Assembly (NCBI GenBank): GCA_013115135.1
Contig: JABANP010000686.1
Coordinates: 1-22,352 of the forward strand
DNA from: Perkinsus olseni
Lineage: Eukaryota > Perkinsozoa > Perkinsida > Perkinsidae
Direction of reading: 5' to 3'
DNA length: 22,352 nt
A program made the translations under genes and the position numbers. Under the pieces are notes generated by a model. The model ran no database searches. It saw only the letters and a program-made list of their open reading frames with translations, and was not told the origin of the DNA. Below, in pieces: positions 10,847 to 20,087 of the stretch; position 1 is the first letter of the stretch, and each line of letters starts with the position of its first letter.

Positions 10847-10891
10847 CGAGCCACACTGCGACTAGCTATACGCCAGCCGCAGTGTGACTCG
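10847..10891. repeat. 14-bp hairpin with one mismatch
   Basis: The arm CGAGCCACACTGCG (10847-10860) pairs with CGCAGTGTGACTCG (10878-10891) with a single mismatch, around a 17-base loop. It lies between the helicase gene and the 338-aa gene. A terminal hairpin is typical near the 3' end of Helitrons, but the following bases do not give the classic CTRR end. Confidence 0.75.
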
Positions 10892-11905
10892 ATTATCCTG
10901 GCCCAGTGGACGATCTTGTAAACGCAACAATTATTCAAGTGAGGATGATCTCATACCGTTTCCTTAATTATTATCTAGCAATATGCTTCTAGCATATGCT
11001 TCATCACGTGAATCATTCATAACCGCCAATTTTAATCATGTCCCATCCTCTAAGATTTTACTCATCTCACTGAACATGTGATATGCTTGACGATTGAAGG
11101 TGATTCCATCATCTCGTAAGCGTATCTGCCTCTCAGGAGTTTTGTATTACTATTTGTAGTTTACCACCTTGTCAGCCCTTCTGAATAATAAAGGCTTGTA
11201 CTCGTTTCATGATGTACCTACATACGTTTTTTATATTATGCTTCATCGGAAATACTAGTTATGATAAGTAACTTTCAATTCCGTTGAAGTAATGTTAAAA
11301 GAAACCAGGATTCAGCCATCTTGAGAGATTGAGAATCACCTATGAGCTTCAAATGGCACCCTTAGCAGTATTAGATAAACCTGAATAGATAAGATGAATA
11401 CCCAAACCGTATGAAACAACATATTAGAGGAGTTAGCGATTGCCAATCGCCGATTGGCCACTCTTCTTGAACGACTCTTGAATGTATCTGTATCTGTCTG
11501 AAATCAGTTGTTTTATAAGGCAGAACAGAAATATTCATCCTACCGTGTAGATATTGATACATCTCATCTTTGAATGAGTCGCCAATGAATCCAGCATTCC
11601 ATTCCTAAGACTATCAACACTAAGCCTTGCCTTCGTATAGTACACATGCACAGTATACGGTTCATGCACAAAGGCTATAACAATCACTACTGGGTAGTGA
11701 GTGACTACCAGTCACTCCCAGGTAGTGCTGAGAGCATGCTACGAGACAAGACAAACACATAACCGGAGGTTTTCTAAAGGACAACGTAGTATTCATAGTA
11801 CATACTTGCCACCTGCAATATAGAGTAGACTTTTCATGAATATGCTTTTCGTATAGAAGAATATTTCGTTTGACTGAGAGAGTCAACTATAATATCGAAG
11901 ACGCT

Positions 11906-11935
11906 GTTCTCTTTAGCCGAAGTGCTAAAGAGAAC
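11906..11935. repeat. Perfect 12-bp hairpin just downstream of the helicase gene
   Basis: Arms GTTCTCTTTAGC (11906-11917) and GCTAAAGAGAAC (11924-11935) are exact reverse complements around a six-base loop. On the minus strand it starts 46 nt after the stop codon of the helicase/GIY-YIG frame. It could be the 3' terminal hairpin of the transposon, where rolling-circle transposition would end, or an mRNA 3' structure. The bases after it on the minus strand do not form an obvious CTRR terminus. Confidence 0.8.
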
Positions 11936-11980
11936 TCTAGAATTTCCGCACAAGACATTGATTCTTAATGCAGACGTGGT

Positions 11981-13066
11981 TTATGGTTCGAGTTGTTGCT
12001 GGAAAACAAGAGATCGCTCTGCATAGGAGCAGACTACCCTTCTACCAGATTCTATGACATCAAAGACAGAATCAGTAACGCGGCGAGCATGTTTCCACAT
12101 TCTCTCAACTTCAAGTCGATGATAACGAGCGTCTGGGGCGTCAAAACCAGTTACGATTGCCACACATATCCACGGAATTAAAAAAGGATCCTTCGTAGAT
12201 GAAGATCCTTGACAACGATTGTGTTCACTTACTCTACGAGTGATGGAAGATGTTTGCCCTATGTAACATATATCAGAATTACGGAGACTACTCAATAGAT
12301 AAACACAACCTCCGATATTTGACGTATCTGGGAGAGGTAGCGAAGGACTTTTGAAGGGCCAATTCGACAAGTTCATCGTATTAGAATGTCTTTGAAAAGA
12401 AAATGGATACATACTGGAATCATCAATATCGTCGAAACTCTGTAATATTTCATTGACATAATCGTCAAACTGCTGCGGTTTCGCGAGAAGATGACGAAGT
12501 ACGGCAATAATTTCTTCTTCATTGCCTACTAGAGTTACATTATCTAAACTCTGAACTCTGGAAAACAATGTATATATTTGTGCTCGCATCCACAAATGGT
12601 GTTTTTTATCAGTTAAACTAAGTTGAGCACATATGGCTGGTAAAGTGCATCCCATAGCTCGGTGCACTGTGTAAGCCACAAAAGGCTTCAGTGGGTATTG
12701 CAATCGTCTACCTAACAGGCCTTTTCTGATGTATACATCTCTGGAAGTAGTCGGAAAACTCAATGAAATCAATTCCCATCCAGCCGCGCTAAAATTGCCG
12801 TCGTCTGGGATGAGTCTATTCCCAGCCGGGGACAATAAAACTTGTAATTGAGACTGAGTCCCTGATGGTATTGATTCGATGACACATAACTGACCTTGAC
12901 AATATTTATTTGTAGTCGAGTCATTTTCAGTTATCCGCATGATGCAACCTTCATATATGACAAGCCTATCTGGAGATAAACATTTTTTGTTCAATCCGAA
13001 AACAGTTTCTTTACCCGCGATTTTCCAATGCAAACCCTCACAATTGCTTTCGCTGTCTACTGAATA
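11981..13066 (-). CDS. Pif1-type helicase C-terminal part fused to a GIY-YIG endonuclease domain
   Basis: This segment follows a TAA (13067-13069) in the same frame as the helicase N-terminal part and has no ATG start: the longest open stretch begins at a TTG at 13033. It is therefore the continuation of that protein. Counting from 13033, residues 105-131 hold the late helicase motif (PFVAYTVHRAMGCTL) and 152-170 the last one (YTLFSRVQSLDNVTLVG). Residues 241-316 form a GIY-YIG-like domain: VYLL at 244-247 (the GIY position), YIG at 257-259, RR at 266-267, HN at 271-272 and LEVE at 307-310 supplying the catalytic Glu. GIY-YIG enzymes cut DNA and occur in homing endonucleases, UvrC and Penelope-like retroelements. 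I infer that here the domain helps in cutting donor or target DNA. The gene ends with TAA at 11981. Confidence 0.8.
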   Translation of the reverse strand, partial: YSVDSESNCEGLHWKIAGKETVFGLNKKCLSPDRLVIYEGCIMRITENDSTTNKYCQGQLCVIESIPSGTQSQLQVLLSPAGNRLIPDDGNFSAAGWELISLSFPTTSRDVYIRKGLLGRRLQYPLKPFVAYTVHRAMGCTLPAICAQLSLTDKKHHLWMRAQIYTLFSRVQSLDNVTLVGNEEEIIAVLRHLLAKPQQFDDYVNEILQSFDDIDDSSMYPFSFQRHSNTMNLSNWPFKSPSLPLPDTSNIGGCVYLLSSLRNSDICYIGQTSSITRRVSEHNRCQGSSSTKDPFLIPWICVAIVTGFDAPDARYHRLEVERMWKHARRVTDSVFDVIESGRRVVCSYAERSLVFQQQLEP

Positions 13067-14683
13067 TTATATATAGATGTTGTCTGATGGAAATTCTCGT
13101 AAAATATAGTTTTCACGTTCGAGAATAGCTTCAGTCTCAGCTACCCTTTTCCCAACGATCCTTAATACACGGTGCGGAACATTTCGAATATCAGACTCAA
13201 AAGTACACCTCGTTTTCACGATTGTACAATATTCATCAATAAGCCAAGGCTTCTGCGCAAGATGAGGCATGCGGCCCAATTCATTAATACGCTGTAAATC
13301 TGAATCTTCAGCAGAACGAATGTAAGACTGTAGTTTAATCACACGAAACATGCTTATGAATAGTGGCGACAAAACGAAAGGCCTCCCTTCTACCGGTGGT
13401 AACTGCAGAGGGTCCATCGTTGCCAGTACAAGAACCCCTCCACAAGGAAGGTTCGACCCTCTTATAACACGTAACACACGATCTATGACTGACACAAGCT
13501 CAGCGCTTATCAACCCTAACTCTTCTATACAGAGAACATCGACATTCTTCAAGAAGGCGATTTTAGTAGGATTTCGATCCAACGATAAAACACATTTCTC
13601 AACCATGCGATCAACATCGATTGGTCCTTTAATAGAAGATACAGGTATAGGAAGGAGTGCATGACAATGTGTTCCACCATAACGAAGAGATGTTTCCCCT
13701 ATCAGCGAAGTAAACAAAGTAAACAGTCCTCTTGCAATACAATATAGCGCAATTTTGACTAACAGCACGGTTTTTCCTACTCCTGGACTACCCATGATTA
13801 CTGGAAATCTGCTGAAGCCTGATGTTGAACTAGAATACAGGTTGACATATTCTGTGAGAAAATCTATTGCGGAATTTTGCTCTGATATGGAACTTTGACT
13901 AAGAATTGAAGAATCGCCAACTGTTGGAATCCACTCCAATGGTTCTGAACGAGTTGCAGCAGCGAACTGTGCATGTGATGGATTAACAAGAGAAATTTCC
14001 GAAACACAAGCTTCAATTGTTGCATTCTTTTTATCACTTAAAAGCTTCTGTACATCTGATGTTACCTTACGAGAAATATCTCTGAGAAGTACTCCCGGAA
14101 TATCTACAGCGGTGCTTTCATCCAGAAGAGCATTACGTAGAGAATTGAACGCAGCAACTAAATAAGAGTCGAACGTGTGTGTGCCTCCACTAGGGTAATA
14201 TAACAGCTCTGTTAAAACATAACGTTTTAGAAGCATAAGAATTTCTTTATCGTCCACTTCATTGCCTAATATCCCTTGAACTATTCTAGCTCGACTAAAT
14301 ATATGTAACATGGTAGGACCTTTAAACAAATCCAATTCAGTCTGAAAACGACCGAATACTAAAGCTATATGAATAACAAATTTGCACTGATTTGTCGGCG
14401 AGATACTACTATTCACAACAACAGGAACTGAAACATCGCGTATGTATCTAGATAAGAAAGACCGATCCAGTTGTGACGATGAGAAGCTTATCTGATACGA
14501 CAGAGAATTGAAGATATTTTGTAATAATTGCTCGGCGATTTCTTGCTGTTCACTTGGCGTGTCATCGATGTTGATGAGACTTTGCAACAATTGAATGCAA
14601 TCATCGATACATTTTTCTCGAATGAACACTGCATATTCTAGTAGATCTACGAAGTACGACTCATGTAGATTTTCCGATATCAT
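13067..14683 (-). CDS. Pif1-type helicase N-terminal part of the Helitron protein
   Basis: The 538-codon frame opens with an ATG that overlaps the TGA of the Rep frame (ATGA at 14680-14683). Residues 1-290 form a helical linker without a recognised domain. Residues 298-305 are the Walker A motif GSPGVGKT, 383-393 the Walker B region VLCIEELGLIS with Glu-Glu, 418-433 motif III (LVLATMDPLQLPPVEG), and 452-457 QSYIRS the likely arginine-finger motif. This is superfamily 1B Pif1 type, the 5'-to-3' helicase of Helitrons. The frame ends at a TAA inside a region that still reads as helicase (ENYIL...FPS...then YSVDS after the stop), so the stop interrupts the domain. Its ATG may not be a real start, since in Helitrons Rep and helicase are normally one protein. 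Confidence 0.85.
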   Translation of the reverse strand: MISENLHESYFVDLLEYAVFIREKCIDDCIQLLQSLINIDDTPSEQQEIAEQLLQNIFNSLSYQISFSSSQLDRSFLSRYIRDVSVPVVVNSSISPTNQCKFVIHIALVFGRFQTELDLFKGPTMLHIFSRARIVQGILGNEVDDKEILMLLKRYVLTELLYYPSGGTHTFDSYLVAAFNSLRNALLDESTAVDIPGVLLRDISRKVTSDVQKLLSDKKNATIEACVSEISLVNPSHAQFAAATRSEPLEWIPTVGDSSILSQSSISEQNSAIDFLTEYVNLYSSSTSGFSRFPVIMGSPGVGKTVLLVKIALYCIARGLFTLFTSLIGETSLRYGGTHCHALLPIPVSSIKGPIDVDRMVEKCVLSLDRNPTKIAFLKNVDVLCIEELGLISAELVSVIDRVLRVIRGSNLPCGGVLVLATMDPLQLPPVEGRPFVLSPLFISMFRVIKLQSYIRSAEDSDLQRINELGRMPHLAQKPWLIDEYCTIVKTRCTFESDIRNVPHRVLRIVGKRVAETEAILERENYILREFPSDNIYI

Positions 14684-16095
14684 CGAATCCAGTACGTGAC
14701 GTACTGTACGTCTTCATTTTCAATTACAAAATCATCTTTTGCAACACGCTTACAAGGCACGCGATAGAACCATGTAAAATACTCCTCAGGCGAAGAAAAA
14801 ATCAAGAGTTCAGGTGGCCTTAAGGAAAAAATTGTATATTTATCAAGACTAACAGATGAAGATGCACGGTCACGATATAGGATCAGTTGGGAGGAGGTAT
14901 ATTGTCTCCAATAAGGCAAACGCTTCTCTTGCCTCACTCTAACACATTCCGGTTGATCCCCGTGTGATAAGTCCGACAATCTACACCCTGACCTACGCGA
15001 GGAGCCCTCAGCTAAATATACTCCCACCCGACTCTCGAATGGAACACTCGGAAGTTTGACAAAATCCAAATTCGTGAATAGAGTTTTCAGTTGTAAAAGA
15101 TGATATACAATTTCTGTGAACGGAGTGATCCGACCAATACTCTTCTTGCTAGGATCCCGGCGATCATTCATGTTATACTTAGTGCCTTCACGCGGGCCAA
15201 TTTCTACACGACACGATTGAATAGATTGATTGCGTTTTTCTTCACCTCTATTAGGTGAGACGACTGGTTTTAGAAAGACAGATGCTTTTGCGTCAGAGGC
15301 AGCTATATACTTCGCTATATATCGACTTCTTCGATACTGATCGCAATATAAAAGGTTGCACTGGCTTCTATGTAAAGCCCACAAATGATTCGAAGTAGGA
15401 ACGAAATACTCGGCCGAATCTGCGGGATAAAAATACTTGCCTCCAATGAGCTTATCGTTCCAAATCAGATGCCCTGCAGCATCTCTATGAGCGAGGCCCA
15501 TACGAATCAAAAGATCTAATGCTGTCTCAGAATGGGTTGGTGTGTAATCTCTAAAACTGTACTCTTCGGTGGGTGGGTAATGCGGAGTCCTACATTTTGT
15601 CACACCACTTTTTTCGTCGAATCGATGACAACGATAGTTAGCAGCATGGCAATCATGCTGCTGCACTCGAGAAGCTCTACTTACTAATTCATCATAATCT
15701 GATTCCGACTCAATGAGACCAATTTCCATCAAATAATCCTTATTATTGAATAAGCGTGAGGTTGAACATATTATCCTCTCTAAACATTCGTCTACGCTCT
15801 GCGTCTCGGGTTTTATTTTGATCAACCCGTGAGTGTGTGGTAAATTTCCAGCGTGATTACCATCAGACTGCCATTCTGAACGATACCATACAGAGATCAC
15901 TTCCCCGAGAGGTTTTTCAGGGCTTCTCAGAATGTATTGCCAGATGAATCTAACGGCTCGCTCAGAGGACCTGATTAATTGCACGGCTATCGATACATCC
16001 CTTATTCTAGTCAAGTCGCTATCGCTATCAGTATACCCCTGCCTTTCTGCTTCCACGAAAATAGGACTCACACCTGGGTGGTGTCTCATACTCAC
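14680..16095 (-). CDS. Helitron Rep (HUH, two-tyrosine) nuclease domain
   Basis: The 471-codon frame carries the rolling-circle nuclease core. Residues 63-82 match the region before the HUH motif (LGEV...YRSEWQ). Residues 85-90, LPHTHG, are the metal-binding HUH motif, and 259-263, YIAKY, give the two catalytic tyrosines. A Cys/His cluster at 147-172 (HDCH, YRCH, KCRTPHYP) corresponds to the zinc-like insert seen in Helitron2-type Rep proteins. Near the C-terminus is the Helitron signature SLRPPELLIF followed by an aromatic YFTWFYRVP. The ATG at 16095 lies 68 nt inside the end of the preceding frame. The conserved sequence runs from that frame into this one near 16090, so this is the middle of a larger protein with a frame change rather than a separate gene. 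It ends in TGA overlapping the helicase ATG. Confidence 0.9.
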   Translation of the reverse strand: MSMRHHPGVSPIFVEAERQGYTDSDSDLTRIRDVSIAVQLIRSSERAVRFIWQYILRSPEKPLGEVISVWYRSEWQSDGNHAGNLPHTHGLIKIKPETQSVDECLERIICSTSRLFNNKDYLMEIGLIESESDYDELVSRASRVQQHDCHAANYRCHRFDEKSGVTKCRTPHYPPTEEYSFRDYTPTHSETALDLLIRMGLAHRDAAGHLIWNDKLIGGKYFYPADSAEYFVPTSNHLWALHRSQCNLLYCDQYRRSRYIAKYIAASDAKASVFLKPVVSPNRGEEKRNQSIQSCRVEIGPREGTKYNMNDRRDPSKKSIGRITPFTEIVYHLLQLKTLFTNLDFVKLPSVPFESRVGVYLAEGSSRRSGCRLSDLSHGDQPECVRVRQEKRLPYWRQYTSSQLILYRDRASSSVSLDKYTIFSLRPPELLIFSSPEEYFTWFYRVPCKRVAKDDFVIENEDVQYVTYWIR

Positions 16096-19000
16096 GAGTA
16101 TAAAAATACTCAGGAGAACTTTTAGTAAAAGAAGCTAACTCACAAATACGACGACGCGAATCGACGCTATCGAAACTCATCCGACTTTCAGCCGGATTAT
16201 GAGTGTGATAACCCAAGAGATGTTCATAGCCCCGACTTTGAACCAATCTCGTGTCTGAAGCGCGTAATTCCAAATTAACAATGGCATCAAACGCATGCGC
16301 TATATATCGCGGATCCGTTCCGGTAAGGGAAGCACCATCCTTAATTCGGCTGCGCAGCATCGCATCAACGCCCGCAAAGCCAAAGTATCGATTTTCTGCC
16401 TCGCTATTATAAAGAAATTGCGGAATGCTACCCGAAAAAAGACCATCATCAGCTTGGTTATAGAATATTGATGGAAAAACATCACCTTCGAAGTTTATCA
16501 AGGGTAGACTTTTGCCCGGATCATTAGAAACAATGGAATGTAAATAGCGTCTCTGAGCAAGAGTTCCTGTTATTCTTCTACTATTCCTTTTCAAGAGCTG
16601 ACTATCTACATTGAAGATTATATGGCGAGGGATTGATGTTTTCTCGGCTTCTTCATCTACAAAACAAGATAATACTTGAGAGCTATCTGTATTTTCAATC
16701 AATGGAATATCACAAGAATCAGCAAAATGGCTTCCGATAGAAACGCCACTTTCTGATATACTAGAATCAGAATGAGTCGTGACACTATCCCCACTACTTA
16801 TATACTCGCTACTATCACCTTCAGAAGTGGCTCCAGTGCATGATAATGCACAAGAGGATTCACTCTCCAAAAAGCTCAACTCCGAAGAGCATGACGGATC
16901 GTACAATTCTTCAGCCGAAAAAGGGACAAACGAAGAAGCCGAAGACGAAGATTCAGAACTAGGCAAATTTCGAGATAATTCACTCGGTAATGGAACGTTT
17001 GGGTTGAGAAAATTTTGATAATGTTCTCTGCACAAGCAAACACTACATGATTTTGAAAGACACCTAACATAACTTTTCCTTTTACAATTATTTCTGGAGA
17101 GATGAACATCAATGCAACAAGTAAAAACTGTGTCAGCGCTATCTCTCGCTAAAGGTAACCTATGACGAGTACAAAACAATACAGCTGTAGTGTCAATAGA
17201 TTGCATATAATCAACTCTATGCTGACGTAAGTTTGCTTTATTCGATATCTCATAGCATAATAACGTCCAATGTTGGGTCAGCTGAGACGGTATACAGGAG
17301 ACTGTATTCGGATATGTAGTTGCGGATGAATAATGAATGAATTCCGTGGAAGATAGTAGGGGAGTAGTACAAGACTCAGCATGAAAAGTGCTTATATTAT
17401 CTGACGCTATTGCAGAGCGAGCAAAACCAACATACCGTAGTATATATTTTCTTTTGTCAAACTCAAATATCGAGGGAATTTCATTACCATTCAATCTACT
17501 CTTATCTGTACGTGTTAATATTAAGATTTTACAAGACTTACTAGGCTCCACATGGTGTTGTAAATTACCCAACTGATGTGAGCTTATTTCATATCGAGAA
17601 ACAGTACGAAGATTAGCTAAATAAGAAGCAATATCTTCTTCTACTTCTCCGTGTCCTTCTAAGGCAGACTTAATGGTAGCTTCCAAACCACAAGGGTCCT
17701 TAATTTTAGCGTACGGATTTTCCTTTCCTATTGCAAGAATGTTAAGTTTCAAAATTTTAATCGATATAAATTTTAGTAAGTGCCCTTCCCACGTTTCTCT
17801 TTCACACAATAAGACAAACTCGCAAACCAACGACCATAGATAAGAGACATTGACTAGTAGCGTACACAATAGCCACGTATATCGTAAATCCGTCCCTTTT
17901 TTCTTCATTTTCTTTGGGACTATTTCTAAGGGTTGCACGCAAGAATTGAAAGAACTTTTCAATAATCGAAAAGGCCACGGAAGGTTGTATGACACCCTTT
18001 TCTCTCCTTCCGAATCCTCAATGAGACGACTCACGGCATTCCTCCTATTACAGTGACCTTCATATAATGCTTTCCGACAATCAAGTAAATTATCAAGATC
18101 AAAGAGAGTCGCGGACTTTTTACAATAATTTAAGCGAGTTTCTTCTGCAACAGACAAATGCGTACTCTCTAACAATGACGAGAATATTTCGTCCGAAATT
18201 TCCCCACTGAGTAACATATGTTTCAACCGTTCGCGAACATCTCTTCTACATATCACCTGAAGCCTCTCTGATTCCGCTAATTGGCTAGACGTGATGTCCC
18301 ATCTTCTTCTGGTGTGTAACATAGAAGAGCTCATTCCGCTGTAAGATCCAGTAAGACGCAGTACTTCATAAGTGTTCACATTGTATTTTTTTACTAGTGG
18401 TTTAATAATTTGTGGTGCAACAACTAAGCCACCTAAACGATCAGGATACGAACATGGCTTATTCAATTGAATTGGATTGTACGCTAGATTTACATGTTTC
18501 AACAAACCACCTTTTTTATGTTCTCTGCAAACAAGAAGACACAATCCTTTGACACTATCCACTACTACACTTGGGCCAACCCTCCATTTTTCCAAAAACA
18601 TCCACGAATGAAGCCAGTCCGATCTAGAAGCTGCCATGAAGTCTTTATTTGCTTGCGAACGAGGTAACAGGACACCTAATTCAGACATTTGTGAATACTG
18701 ACGAACCAACGCGAATTGCAACGACAGAAGATGAGTATCCTCCAAAAATTCTTGGGCACCACAATAACATCGGACTTGTGCTACACAATTCTCATTAAGA
18801 GCATGCCGTAATTCAGCCCCTCGCATTCTATCAATAACTTCAAGTAAATGTAATCGCCGTTCGGTACAATCTTCGAAAAACGGAGGTGGATCTCGCAATG
18901 TTACATGACTCAGACTCGAATGGAATAATGGTACAGACGGCAACCATGCTACCCTCAATTCCAAAGGTATCCAAGACCAAATTTCCAAGAACCCGGCTTT

Positions 19001-19929
19001 AACCAAATTATACGCAATGAAAGTAGGCCAAGCAACCGCCCAAACATTACCTTCCCGTCGTTTACCAGTAATATACGAAAAACACGCCTCGCATACACTA
19101 TATTCCCGCTTCCCAGAATATCGAATCGATTTTCTCGTAAGAAGTACATATTTTCGACATATAACGTCTTTCGCTGCTATAGTTTTCAATCGAAGAGGAT
19201 ATCCTACAGTTGACCATCGCAAACAATTGTGACAATGAAATACACTTTCTTCATTAAGCAGATGATTTCGAACATGGAAATAAAACTGCACCTGATTAAA
19301 GAAAACGTCCGTCATTTCGATGACGACTGACGAACTATCTAATTTCTGGCCATCTCTATTGCTGTTGACGTGGGAACGAGGCGTTTGTAAACTATAAACA
19401 TCTCCAAAGGAGGTGGGACTTTCACCTACCTCCGCCTGTAACGTTTCATTATTCTGCACGCGCTCTCGAGCATTTTCGGTGGTCAATTCATGAGATTTGG
19501 ACGACTTACGATTTTGCGCACACTTTGAAATATTACCAGCTGTATTACCACGAGGTGATAAGACCTTACTATTTTGTGCACGTTGTTGAACATTATCAAT
19601 TGTAATTTTGCGACATGAAGATGTCTTGCATTTCTGTGCACATTCTAGAGTATCATGGGTCCCATGTGAACGAGATGAGGCCGTCTTATTTTTCTGGATA
19701 CATTGCATTGCGCCACTTATTTCATGCACCATTCCTATTGCATGGGGAGACCTGTCTACACGTTTTGAGCATTTACTACATATCCCATCTCTTCCCAAAA
19801 ATGTTCCACATGACCGACATTTATCCTTCTCTGGACAACGCCTCTTACGACTACTCAATTTCCTTATCGATGTACTCTCCCTATGCGACTTCTGTGAAGT
19901 CAATACCGCAGAAGCCACCAGATTAGAAT
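16028..19929 (-). CDS. Large exon: zinc-binding, repeat region and Helitron N-terminal region
   Basis: This frame is entered through a CAG acceptor at 19930-19932, and its upstream open part starts with TTG only. In order (numbered from 19972): a basic stretch and a zinc ribbon of C-x2-C-x9-C-x2-C form near residue 52; a 20-residue tandem repeat; Cys pairs in FHCHNC, SVCEAC and RCYCG that look zinc-binding; a long region of unknown fold; another Cys-rich patch (VRCLSKSCSVCLC); a Ser/Glu-rich acidic linker; and from about 1157 the Helitron N-terminal region (PLINFEGDVFPSIF, then FDAIVNLELRASDTRLV). The YFYT at about 1289-1292 looks like the first Rep motif. After about 16090 the conserved reading passes to the next frame, and the last 18 residues to the TGA/TAA-type end at 16028 are likely out of frame. 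Confidence 0.8.
16061..16130 (-). other. Frame-change zone between Helitron N-terminal region and Rep
   Basis: Within this zone the reading moves by +1, from the frame of the long exon to the Rep frame. The residues just before (YFYTREYE) and just after (HHPGVSPIF) fit together as one Rep motif 1 region, which argues for a one-base insertion in this copy. Two alternative splice readings also restore the frame: a 70-nt intron with GTGAGT donor and CAG acceptor, containing TTTACTAA, or a 22-nt one. Both would remove the YFYT motif or the HPG motif, so I favour a lesion, a sequencing error or recoding. Confidence 0.55.
19446..19715 (-). repeat. In-frame 60-bp tandem repeat, about 4.5 copies (20-residue repeat)
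   Basis: The encoded protein repeats every 20 residues with a (C/R)-(A/I/V)-Q-(N/K)-x-K core: CIQKNK, CAQKCK, RAQNSK, CAQNRK, RVQNNE. At DNA level the landmark atttt-gcgcac recurs about every 60 bp (19450, 19511, 19571, 19630, 19690). Copies are well diverged, so the repeat is old, yet the frame is preserved. The repeat is hydrophilic and probably unstructured or a binding linker. Confidence 0.85.
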
Positions 19930-20087
19930 CTGACAAAGCAAAAACTACCGCCCACGGTTTAATGCAAGTCAAATTATACGCCCTTTCAATCGCACTTCAA
20001 TACACGGATAATTTTGTACAACAAACTATTATGGCGAGATGGTCTGCTTCAAAACCCAAACAAATTACCCAATAGAAATCCGCTTAC
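19930..20087 (-). other. Intron 2 (158 nt) between OTU exon and large exon
   Basis: The donor GTAAGC at 20082-20087 follows cgaa. The acceptor is a T-rich tract ending TTTGTCAG at 19930. Splicing joins the OTU frame (phase 1) to the large exon in frame, skipping the stops at 20065 and about 19997-19999. This fuses the protease to the Helitron protein. Confidence 0.7.

Larger units (their letters stand above)
10535..11980. other. Non-coding stretch between the helicase gene and the 338-aa gene
   Basis: No convincing ORF occurs on either strand. The stretch is AT-rich and unusually full of inverted repeats, at 10847-10891, about 11443-11459 (GCCAATCG-C-CGATTGGC), about 11686-11729 and 11906-11935. 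It could contain the 3' end of the Helitron and the promoter of the 338-aa gene. I cannot place an element boundary. Confidence 0.55.

Noticed and set aside
13067..13069. Altered genetic code with TAA as sense codon
   Set aside because: The other long frames (over 1300, 538 and 471 codons) contain no in-frame TAA, which would be expected if TAA were commonly used as sense.
13055..16130. Three small introns of 70, 50 and 57 nt that would repair the Rep-helicase frame
   Set aside because: GT-AG pairs with the right length modulo 3 are easy to find by chance. At least the 70- and 57-nt cases would delete sequence that looks conserved in Helitrons. Kept only as alternatives.
16779..17018. + strand acidic ORF opposite the large Helitron exon
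   Set aside because: It is the mirror of the Ser-rich linker codons on the minus strand. The minus frame is open for over 1300 codons and has recognisable domains.
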